From Uranotaenia lowii (taxonomy: Eukaryota > Arthropoda > Insecta > Diptera > Culicidae): a stretch of 64,000 nt of DNA. Positions 54,917 through 64,000 of the stretch are shown in pieces. Both the position numbers and the translations under genes were made by a program. The stretch is taken from assembly GCF_029784155.1 (NCBI RefSeq), contig NC_073693.1, positions 163,600,031 through 163,664,030 of the forward strand. Reading direction: 5' to 3'. The notes under the pieces were generated by a model. That model saw nothing but the letters and a program-made list of their open reading frames with translations, did not search any database and was not told where the DNA came from. Numbering within the stretch: the first letter of the stretch is position 1; every line of letters begins with the position of its first letter.

Positions 54917-56000
54917 TCAGGATGCTTCCGTCCGGCGCTTTTCCTCCTGGAAAATTCGGACAGGCTGCCTCTTCCGCTGTCGGTGATTTTCCACATTTCG
55001 ACGGGTGCCGCTCTGCACCACTGCCGCCCGCGCGGCATTCTCTTCGTCCATCCTCCTCCTACACTCCTCGTCGAACCAGTTGTTCCGTCGAGTTCGCTCT
55101 ACATAACCGATGACGTTCTCCGCAGCACTGTTGATGGCTGTCTTGATGGTATCCCAACAGTCCTCGAGAGGGGCTTCGTCAAGCTCACCCTCTGCCGGCA
55201 GCGCTGCTTCGACCGATTGCGCGTAGTCTGCCGCGACCTCAGGTTGCTTCAGTCGTGTGTTGTTCACTACGGAGAGTTTTGGGCGCATCTTCACCATCAC
55301 CAGATAATGGTCCGACTCGATGTTGGCGCCCCGACAGAATCTGACGTCGATGATGTCCGAGAAGTGCCGGCTGTCAATCAAAACGTGGTCGATCTGTGAT
55401 TGAGTTTGGTACGGTGATCTCCAGGTGTACTTGTGTGGGAGGCGGTGCTGACAAAAGGTACTACGTACGGCCATTCGTTTGGAGGCGGTGAAATCTATCA
55501 GTCTGAGGCCGTTTTCGTTGGTCAGCTGGTGCGCACTGAACCTTCCAATTGTCGGTTTGAATTTCTCCTCCTGGCCGACCTGAGCATTAAAATCCCCGAT
55601 GACGATCTTGATATCATGTTTTGGGCAACGGTCGTATTCACGCTCCAGCTGCGCGTGAAATTCGTCTTTGTCGTCACCGGTACTTCCGAGGTGAGGGCTG
55701 TGCACGTTGATGATGCTGATGTTGAAGAACCGGCCCTTGATTCTCAACCGGCACATTCGTGAGTTGATCGGCCACCACCCGATCACGCGCTTTTGCATCT
55801 TTCCCATCACCATAAAAGCTGTTCCAAGCTCGTGTGTATTGCCGCAGCTCTGGTAGATGGCACGACCATCTGGGTACGTTCGTACCGTGGAGCCCTTCCA
55901 ACATACCTCCTGCAGTGCTACGATGTCGAATTTGCGGCTCTTCAATTCGTTGGAGAGCACGTGGGTACTGTCCACAAAATTTAGAGATCGGCAGTTCCAT
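54917..56000 (-). pseudogene. RTE endonuclease domain
   Basis: One open frame from about 56000 down to 54917 without an ATG; a TAA lies just above GTWNCRSLNF. Catalytic motifs are preserved: TWN near the start, LQEVCW (Glu), VHSPH, IVIGDFNAQVG (Asp, Asn), YTWRSP, SQIDHVLID and ESDHYLV (Asp-His). Linker sequence after it (NNWFDEECRRRM) ends in a frameshift before the RT. The nick-making domain itself looks intact in sequence although the element is not. Confidence 0.85.
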
Positions 56001-56369
56001 GTTCCAAGTTACCAATCGCTAGTCCCTTTTCGTCGCGTGGGGCTTTGTCGATTTCCATCCGAAATTTGGTGTTCGTTGTTCGTTGCTTATGTATTTGTAG
56101 TCATGGGCTCGCAAGGCCCGCAGCTTACCCCACTATCTCGCAGGAGGACCGTCGTGATGTTGCTGTTTTGGGTCCCGAACACCACCAGGACGTTGTTGCA
56201 CTCCGCACGCCGCCCCTGACATGGAGAACAGACGCGTACGAAGCCCCCTGACTCAGTCTACATTCGACCTAAGCATTCACTGGGGTACCCGATCTCCGCT
56301 AAGGTTGCTCGCACCCGAGCTAGCACCACGGGAAGGTAGAGAATCGGAGTTGCAGACAAGAGGTGATAT

Positions 56370-56945
56370 TTTTTTTTTAGTTGGTAACCACAGGTGGTAA
56401 ATCCCGGTTTACGGATTGTATTCCAAAGCACGGCGAGTCACCGCATCGCCCCAGTTTGCTACTCTGGGTCCATGGGTACAATGGGAAGATTCATGATATA
56501 CTCCGTGTATACCCCCTACTCCCTAAACTCCACCTGGGGCCGCAGACCTGGTTCCCACCTCGAACTGTTTAGTACACTATGCTTCAATAGTGGGAGGTCT
56601 TGGGCTAGTGCGCTCCAAGGCAATACTCGTTTCCGAATCCTCTATCAGCAATACCTGATTTTAACACAACTCGATGTGCAACCTCTCCTCTGACGAGTTA
56701 GGACCCGACATCTCATCGTGTGAATGATGTCCCCACGCAGCGCAACTACTAACTTTGTGAATCCAGTTCAGGAAGTCCGGAAACACTGTAGGACTCAGAC
56801 TCCTCTGAACTCACAAGTAGTGTTGACATAAGTCACCACTCAGCGCAACTACTCGATCTTCAATTCGGGCGCCGGACTTGCAGACACGTTTCCACTCTGT
56901 ACCACGGGGAGGTGGAACTACGTCGCAGAGCCGAGGTGACCACTT
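56370..56945 (-). mobile_element. R1 3'-end fragment inserted in the RTE element
   Basis: Minus strand with an A-tail (T run 56370-56378). 56380-56640 matches the 3' end of R1 copy B (37664-37910). The remainder is 3' UTR with a repeated CGCAGCGCAACTACT/CTCAGCGCAACTACT phrase. GACAAGAGGTGATAT (56355-56369) and GACAAGAGATGATAT (56946-56960) form a 15-bp target duplication with one mismatch. Severely 5'-truncated. Confidence 0.85.
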
Positions 56946-57010
56946 GACAAGAGATGATATGACCACTACCCGAAGGTTGGGTGTATGGGGTCTCGAGTTG
57001 CAATTGTCTA

Positions 57011-59579
57011 CCGTTCGCTTGCCTCTAACACCTGGTTGTCATGATAAGACGTATTTCATGTTAAAAAAAATCTTAAATTCAAATTATTTATGCAAAGCAC
57101 GAAAAAATCTGTCAATATCGGCTGATCATCGTATATCGGTCGTTTCACTGATTTTTTTTCCGAATTGTCGTACACAAATGTCGAGTTGATATGTACATTG
57201 ATACGAGTCTCTCTTCTTGTCGTAATAAAATCATACAATGCATTTAAATACAATAAATAATATGCATGGGCCGCACATTTTAGTTAAAGACATACGAAAA
57301 TGAGTTCAAGTAACATTCTATACGATATAATCTGTAAAATAAAATACGACTTTTGGTTGTCTGGGTTGGCTCCCTTAACCAATTTTGTGCATATTTTTCA
57401 GAACCCCGCCTTTAGACGAGGTTTATGATTTCCAACTCCTTCCTAATTAAGGATTTTTCTTCTCAAAAAATCAATCCAGAATGGAGGTAACCCTGTGACC
57501 CAACCCTCAACCTTTGTTTTAGATCGAAAAACACATTGCCGAAAGATTTTTAGGGCTAACAAATTGATCTTTTTTTAGAAAAATAGGTCCTTTCACAGTT
57601 TTTCATGTTTTTAAGCTTCTCTTACCTGTTCCTTTGGTCAACTGCTAGTAAAACAGTTTTCAGTTACAAGGATTGCTTAATAAACATATTTTTTCGCTGC
57701 GGTTTTATGACTATTTTAATATACCCCGTCTAAAGGCATGATTTGGCACTGAAGATTTTCGAGTTTATCGATTCAAAAGGTTGCCCAACCCTTGCTCAGA
57801 CAAAACATTGAACTTTTTTTGTGAGAATCAATCTTGAAAAGTAACAGAAAGCTGCTTAATATATGCTAAATAATAAAAGATAATAGGTAATGACGGTAAA
57901 AATAAACAAGTAAAATGAATAAGCATGTATTCCATAACTCAGTTTCCCCTTAATGGAACACATTTCTAGTTCCATTTCAGTGACTTTTTTGCGCCATCTT
58001 GCCCCTGTTGAGATGTCGCGCAGTTCAAGCTCTGCAGGAGCCATTTAAGGGGAACTCCGTAGCAAAACGGATGTGAGGGTAATTTATCTCGATTCTTGTT
58101 TTCCGCATCAATTCATCTGCGAGAGTGCGACGAACGATTCTCGCCGTTCGACTTTCCGTCGTTTCTTTTCGCTGCATTCAATTTCAGATTCTTATTGAAA
58201 AAAATCGGGTGGACGTGGAAAAATTGCAAATGGGAATTTCTGTTTGAATAAGACTGTGAAAATACGGCCGCTGGCAGTGGAACAGAAAGATAATAAAGCG
58301 AGACTAATGGATTGACTGAATGCTGTCGACAGGCTCGAGGCGCGATATTGGGTGAAAAGGGGGTTTTATCACTGATTATCATACAAATAGCTTCATCCAT
58401 TTAGAGTTGAAAAATTTTAGAAAATCTATAATAAAACTCGTTTGACCTTACACATTCTTGAAACATCAGTTTTGAAAAGAATACTGAAATAAAATTTTCA
58501 AAATTCATGAAAGAATTTCATTGAACAAAAAAAAACACGGAGAAAGTATTGCTTTACATTCTTACTAATGACTGTTTTACACCCTTAAGCCAGTGTTAAT
58601 ATTCAAATGACAAAGATCAACAGCATTTCCGAAAGAACCCTGCTGTGCAACAAAGTTGGCAAAACCGCCTGAAGTGCTTATTCAACCACAAAAGTGTGCA
58701 ATATAGCTCTAGCACTAGCAGAAGCATTCGTCGTATGCTGCTGGTTGCTGCATGTTGCTACTTACTCTTGCACTCTCGTACTCCTACTCAGAAGCGGCTC
58801 ATGCAATCTATCTTTCAACACCCACTTGCCAAGAGCAGTCAGTCAGCCAGTTCAGCAAGCCGAGGCAGTCCTTCAAGGCTCAATTTGCCATCTTTCAATT
58901 ACTAATAAATGCTGGGAATCCAGACTGTGTTACAAATTTCAGCCACATCATGAGCTAGCTGAATGTGTCGGATAGGCTGTGTGACTGGATATGTAAAACT
59001 TTGATACAGAACAGCTGAGTTTTTCGAGGAGTTTCAACCAGACCTTCGAATGGGGTGAGTTATGGGATGAGGAAAGGGTTGCTCTCTGCCTACTCTTCGT
59101 CGTTTTACATCGACCTCTGATGTTTGTTGCCAACCATCAGTGCCGGAGCATGACGACGATGATGGGAGCACATCTGTGAATCCTCGTAGGTATACCTACT
59201 TATATGTGGTTTAGATTTGGGTGAGTCTGGTTGAAACTAAGAAGTTTTATCTCCGGTACCGAAGTATGATTTCGTAGTTCATATGCGTAATGAATTGAAA
59301 TTTCAGTTTGAAAGGTTTATAATAACATAAAATCAGTTACCTCTTCCACTCTTATAATTTTCATTGCTTCAAAAAAAAACTTTAGTTCAAACCGAACAAT
59401 ATACACTTTCGGTGCAATTATCCCGACTAAGTTGAGTTAAGCTATTATTTTAATCTTCTTCCTTCTTGCAACTTTTATCACTGGAATTTTTTCAAAAACT
59501 TGGTTTTATAAGAAAACTATATGGATGATGAAAACTGGATTTTTTACACAAGTTCCACGAATTTTCTGGATATACCTAC
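57011..59579. other. AT-rich noncoding stretch
   Basis: GCCTTTAGACGAGGTTTAT near 57410 and, inverted, GCCTTTAGACGGGGTATAT near 57719-57737 may be TIRs of a decayed element of about 330 bp. A 62-codon minus frame at 57856-58044 (starting MAPAELELRD) is not recognised. No gene supported. Confidence 0.4.
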
Positions 59580-59597
59580 CTGTGCGAGAACTGAGGT

Positions 59598-60055
59598 AAG
59601 CGCCGATGTAATCTAGCGGATAGGCTGGCGCGAGTCTGGTTTTGGTATGCCAGGCGTACTGAGTTCGATTCCCGGTATCGGCAAGAGAACTTTTGGGTTC
59701 GAATCCCATAAGTTGCCGACAAATAAGATGTGTTAAAACTGATTATATAATAAGAATGTTGAAACAGTTGCCAGCTGGCCAGATATATATGTACATGGAT
59801 GCCGGAATATTTGTAAGTAAACTAGCTCACCTGATTGGCTCATTCTTTCAAAATAAACCTACAACAACACACGCAATACATTAACTACATAACAGTTTAT
59901 ACGAAACCATGGGGTCCGGATATAGTGTACACACTACATTGGAGATTTGTCGAACCTGATTATCTATGAATGCATGTGAGCACATACATTGACAAAAACT
60001 GCGGTGAATCCGTGCACCCATGGTGGATAATCAACATACATACATACATATCTAT
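59598..60055 (+). mobile_element. 458-bp tRNA-derived SINE with 18-bp target duplication
   Basis: CTGTGCGAGAACTGAGGT is identical on both sides (59580-59597, 60056-60073). The head (about 59601-59682) folds like a tRNA: GCCGATG pairs with TATCGGC, an A-box-like TCTAGCGGATAGG, and the B box GTTCGATTCC. A second B-box-like GGGTTCGAATCCC follows 33 bp later (59695-59707). The body is unrelated to the other SINE; the tail is ACATACATACATACATAT. Confidence 0.85.
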
Positions 60056-60363
60056 CTGTGCGAGAACTGAGGTGGTCAAGCCGGTTCAATTTTTCAATTG
60101 ATCGATCTTCCAAGTCCCTGGTAGACTTTGAATTTTGTTCAAAAAGATTTTTTATCCATTTATTGTTTAGTATGGCTAGAGTGAAGTGAATTAGGCATTA
60201 GATTGAGTCAATTTAGGGTCATTTTTAAATTTCTCAAACTCTGGGGTCTAAAAGATCTGTTTTGGTTTGAACTCATGCATGTTTTTTTGCAGAATTTTTA
60301 AGTAATGTTTACATGAGTTAATTTGAACTTTTAGGTTTGTTTAAGAAAATTGAGTATTTTGTA

Positions 60364-61332
60364 CCGTAAAACGCGGTAAAAATGGTCACGTTTTTCAATA
60401 TTTCTCGATTATTTTCTGTCAAGGGAATGTGGCATGTTTCATATTTTTTAAACCAGTACTGGACTTCTATGAACGTAAAACATGGTTGCAGAAATTTATT
60501 AAATTACTTTAAATTTGATTCAAAAATCGATTTCGTCTCTTTTAAGAAATTGATGCTTTGGGGTGACATTTGTCAGTCTCTATTTTGACGGTTTTAACGA
60601 GTTTTCTTGATCAAAACACCTTCATAATATTTACAAATGCTAGTAATTGATAAAATAAGACTGTTCGTGTGTGAAGGCCGAACAACAATTAAGATCGAAA
60701 GATGGACAATGATGCTGCATAAATTTAGGGGCAAAATTTTTTAACATTAGGTACTTATACAATATTAACTACAAACAAATATGAGATTTTGCCTTAATTC
60801 AATTCTCTAGACACTCGCACTATTCCCCTTTAATTTTTTTCTTCAAACTTCACCTTTTGATAGGGTTTCTAGCCTTTTGTCATACGCTGGATAATTCTTG
60901 GAAAACGTCCCTATGTTTAAGATATAAAAATTAAACATAAAAACAAGCAAAAACTACACCAATGTTAAAAATATACCAAGGAAAAAGTTGAACTGTTACA
61001 TAAATCAACCTGCTGCTTCTAACCGCTTTTATTTCATCGTGAAGAGTGTTTGTAATTTTTTGTAATTTCAAAATCTTGAAATATCTATTTTTTCGAAGAC
61101 TAGCAACTTCGAAAAAATAGATATTTGAAGATTTTGAATATACATTTTTACTTACATTTGAAATTTTCAAAAGCAAACAAAGTTTTTCCCAATTTGAAAC
61201 TCATCATGTAGGTTTTTAAACGTAGGAAAAAGTTTTAAGATATTTTAATATTAATCTTAGTTATTGATGATTATGTGGAAAAAATTCATGTTTATCAAAT
61301 CTACCCCGGTGATCAATGTTACCCTATAACGG
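60364..61332. mobile_element. Possible TIR element of about 970 bp containing a long hairpin
   Basis: The left end reads CCGTAAAACGCGGTAAAAAT then GGTCAC. The right end, read inward, is CCCGTTATAGGGTAACATTG then ATCACC. That is an imperfect inverted repeat of about 27 bp. Target duplication is not clear. The interior has no gene. Confidence 0.4.
61067..61138. repeat. Near-perfect 32-bp-stem hairpin
   Basis: The arms 61067-61098 and 61107-61138 pair with a single mismatch around the 8-nt loop ACTAGCAA; the inner 20 bp are perfect. The length is similar to a small-RNA precursor, but it may simply be a foldback remnant. Confidence 0.8.
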
Positions 61333-61569
61333 GAGGCCCGACACGCTTCCTGTCTTAAGCAGGTGGCTTTAGCGCCACTACCGAATGGAAGACCACCTGC
61401 CTTTTCTTACTTTGCCCAGCTGTATGAGACTCGATCGCGAGTTCCTTTTGATTCCCTATTTTGGGAAAGAAACGGAAGGGTCTCTGAAATTGTATCTGTA
61501 CTTCGGCCCTTTCGAGCCGCCCCGAAGACGAGACGAAAGACTGCAGGAGTTCGTTGAAAGGGGAGTTGG

Positions 61570-61979
61570 TATAACCACCTCGCTCGTTGCGCCCCGCTCG
61601 TCTTGTTCCTACCGGATTCGTAGCGAACACCTGTTTTGCAGGACAGTCGTCCGGCATTCTCGCAACATGTCCCGCCCAGCGTATCCGGCCAGCCTTCACC
61701 ACCTTCTGGATACTGGGTTCGCCGTAGAGTCGCGCGAGCTCGTGGTTCACTCCACACTCCGTCCTCCTGTACGCCGCCAAAGATGGTTCTTAACACTCGT
61801 TGCTCGAATACTCCGAGTGTACGCAGGTCCTCCTCGAGCAATATCCATGTCTCGTGCGCGTAGAGAACAACCGGTCTAATGAGCGTCATATACAGGTTAC
61901 ACTTCGTGCGAGGGCTAAGTCTTCTCGACCGCAGTTGCTTGTGGAGTCCATAGTAGGCACGACTTCCGCTGATAATTCG
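61570..61979 (-). pseudogene. RTE fragment closely related to 53897-54312
   Basis: The minus strand encodes ISGSRAYYGLHKQLRSRRLS, LYMTLIRPVVLY, then LRTIFGGVQEDGVW and RIRWAGHVARMPDDCPAKQ. It is nearly identical to the longer copy except for a short deletion near 61750. Both ends are cut off: an unrelated GC-rich segment (61333-61569, with inverted AGCAGGTGG/CCACCTGCC) on one side and AT-rich DNA on the other. Confidence 0.85.
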
Positions 61980-64000
61980 ATTGTACATAAATCTTGTTAT
62001 TCTGCTCGAAACGTGTTAGGTGGTTTTACATTGATGTAGTGTGTTAAGCCTAACTCATTCGTTTAACGTTTTTCCCTCTTTTGAAAAAAACTATGCGGGT
62101 AGTGCGTTTAGTGGAGGCGCAAGATATCTCGTAGTTATCGGTTGTTTACCGGCTTTTCATCCGATCAGTTGATATTTCCGTTCGCGGGAAGAAGTCAGGC
62201 AGAGTCAGGCTACTTTGTATGGCTCGCCAGTCCAGAATAAGCTTAGCAGTCCGTTCTTACAACGTATCGGGCTAATGTCTCACGCTCTCGCGGCGTAAAT
62301 CGGCAATATTACGAGCCGAAAAGTGACACTGTACAGTAATCGCTATAGAAACAAGTTGGTTGGGTGTGAGTACTCACTGTGTTCTTTTAACTTCAGGGGC
62401 TTTGGCGATGTCAATTCCCCGCTTATTTGCTGCCTTGCTGTGCTATGCCAGTTTTGCTTATGCGGTCGGCGAAAGCTGATCAAAGATGCTGGTCGTGACT
62501 CGATCGGACCAGACATTGGAATGGGCGATGGAATCGAAAACTTATTCTTTCTCTCTTTCAGAAAATCCCGTAAGATCTGTCAAAAGTTGGGTGAAATTTT
62601 AGTTGCATCCCACTTGCACTACTGCAAAACCATCACCCAAATTCTGCAGCGCTTCCATCGCCTATTGGTGAATGATGGTAGCGGATGTCGTGATATCGGC
62701 TGGAGGCCAACCACGTGGCTAGAGCACGTGTATTCTGGCTTCGGCTTCGCTATTGACTCGTTTCCACTATTTGGCGGCCAAAATAGCGTGCGCCCTCGTC
62801 TCGGATGCTAGAAGGGCGGTTGCTGATGGTCGTTGAACAACAACCCCAGCGGAATGCTGGTGAGCCGGGTTTTCTTTCCCCTCCTGCTCGGCTCCCTTGG
62901 AATTGTATCTAGTTGTTGGCAATAAGAGGGCTGATATATAAAATTAGAGCACTCAGTCTGGGAATCCCAAGTTGTTCTTATTTTAATTACCACAACGCGC
63001 ATGAACTACTATAGATCACGAATCTTCGAATCACCAATCGTGAGTGGGTTGGAAGTCTCAAGAGTCCTCTGGCGACCTGATCAGGCTCATTCTCGTAACC
63101 GGAACAACCCGATACGATGTGATCTAATCGCGAAGTCAAACAATCAAATCGCCTTTCGCGAATTCTCGGTTAGCCCTTGTCTTCCCCCTCGAGATACAAA
63201 ACCAGGGGCCGATCTTTTGCAAGCCCAAAATAGGTGCACAAAGGCTTCCAAAATAGGTCATTCACCTGACGCAAAATAGGAATGCGGCTGGTGATCTTGA
63301 GAAGCAGCATCTTAAACCACATGTTTGAAAACAGAGGCGCCGTGATGATTTAATGACTGTCTAATAGGGTGGTTGCTCTACCGCGAATTGTTTTCATTTT
63401 ATTTTCCACGCGAAACAGATTTTGTTTAGGATTGAAGTTATCTTGCTAAGTGAATTGTGTGTTTGAATTATTATTATTTACTTACTGATAGTGTTTTAAG
63501 ATATTTTAAGTGTTGTAACGTTTTGAAAGGAAAGGAATTATCTAAACTTGATTAAAGGTCCAAAACGAAAGATATTGGCTTAAGTGCCAAATTCAAAGTT
63601 GAATTTGCCAAAATCTCACTTTCCTTTGCCCGGCGGCTAGCGGGAAGTCGTGGTTCCGTAGCTTGTTTTCAAGGATACTAATTCAAGAAAGATGCAAAAA
63701 CCCTTCAATTTTTACAATTTGTATTGAGAGCAAGGATTTACAAAAACTAATTGGCCAAAAAAGGGAAACTAATTCAACGTGAGCGCTCACGGAAACAGCA
63801 TCCGGTCCGACAGGAGCGGCGTCCTTCAGCTGAATCCGGTTTCTTAAGAGGAGAACCAAAACGTAGAAGCCAATGGTTTTATGGATGAAACCACGGGTGG
63901 AATTTAGTTTCATTCACTGCACTGGTAGCTAAGAGTTACTTACTCGGCTTCCTGGTGGTTGGACACACCGGCAAGTGAGAGCGATCGATTCTTTTGTGGT
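61980..64000. other. Possible LTR and leader of an LTR element; otherwise unrecognised
   Basis: About 62016-63060 is GC-richer, begins TGTTAGGTGG, ends GGAAGTCTCA and has a TATA-like GATATATAAAATT (62931-62943). Ten bases on, TGGCGACCTGATCAGG (from 63070) resembles a tRNA-Arg-type primer site. A 162-codon plus frame (62323-62811) crosses it without a known domain. 63300-64000 has no recognisable gene. Confidence 0.3.

Larger units (their letters stand above)
51294..57010 (-). mobile_element. RTE-clade LINE (second family), split by two insertions
   Basis: Minus strand. The 3' end is TGTAAATAAAAAAAAATATT (about 51294-51313). Coding sequence resumes at 53811 after a 2.47-kb TIR element is removed, runs to about 56000, and the 5' region continues past an R1 3' fragment (56370-56945) to about 57010. 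A closely related 0.4-kb piece lies at 61570-61979. Intact order endonuclease then RT, with an internal deletion and shifts. The 5' edge is approximate. Confidence 0.75.

Noticed and set aside
59600..59682. A genuine tRNA gene
   Set aside because: The acceptor pairing and B box are tRNA-like, but it is 82 nt with weak inner arms and sits at the head of an element with an 18-bp target duplication, so it is a SINE head.
62323..62811. A 162-codon frame as a host gene
   Set aside because: No domain, Cys-rich chance composition, and it lies within a probable LTR.

Overview
The window is almost pure transposable-element sequence in an AT-rich insect background. No host protein-coding gene, rRNA or canonical tRNA gene could be supported. 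The mix of element types (R1-, RTE- and CR1-like LINEs, tRNA-derived SINEs, Ty3/Gypsy and copia-type LTR elements, a Tc1/mariner transposase fragment, a TTAA-flanked piggyBac-type MITE) and the base composition suggest a dipteran. A culicine mosquito is my best guess, but that is inference.

Layout. 1-6289: left-truncated Ty3/Gypsy element on the minus strand, with gag, a -1 frameshift heptamer and a pol frame that is open to the window edge. 6.3-26 kb: AT-rich noncoding DNA with short dispersed repeats, a Tc1-type MITE (9.6-10.2 kb), a CACAG-ended element carrying a nested CCCAG-ended element (11.8-13.7 kb), and a TTAA-flanked MITE with a long foldback (13.8-14.4 kb). 26.3-28.6 kb: a SINE, a copia-type leader with its primer site, and an internally deleted Gypsy relic. 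30.8-37.9 kb: two R1-clade copies meeting head to head. One carries a 257-bp MITE. The other is split by a CCCAG-ended element, which is itself split by an RTE LINE. 38.1-41.0 kb: a CR1/L2-type LINE with an intact 817-codon ORF. 41.1-45.9 kb: a third R1 copy, split by another CCCAG-ended element and by a 3'-truncated LINE whose ORF1 has a PHD-like finger. 46.8-47.1 kb: a mariner-type transposase C-terminus. 51.3-57.0 kb: a second RTE copy carrying a 2.47-kb TIR element (with a SINE inside it) and an R1 3' fragment. 59.6-63.1 kb: a SINE with an 18-bp target duplication, a possible TIR element with a long hairpin, an RTE fragment and a possible LTR.

The most useful result comes from the nesting. 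Where a DNA element sits inside a LINE ORF, removing it plus one target-site copy restores the LINE reading frame. This fixes element ends without any database. It supports a family with CCCAGCAAACAT ends and 2-bp, non-TA target duplications (three copies, two carrying a tRNA-like core). It also supports a separate 2.47-kb TA-flanked element with an array of GATCTTGAGCGGAAC subterminal repeats. I could not search databases, so whether these families are already named is unknown.
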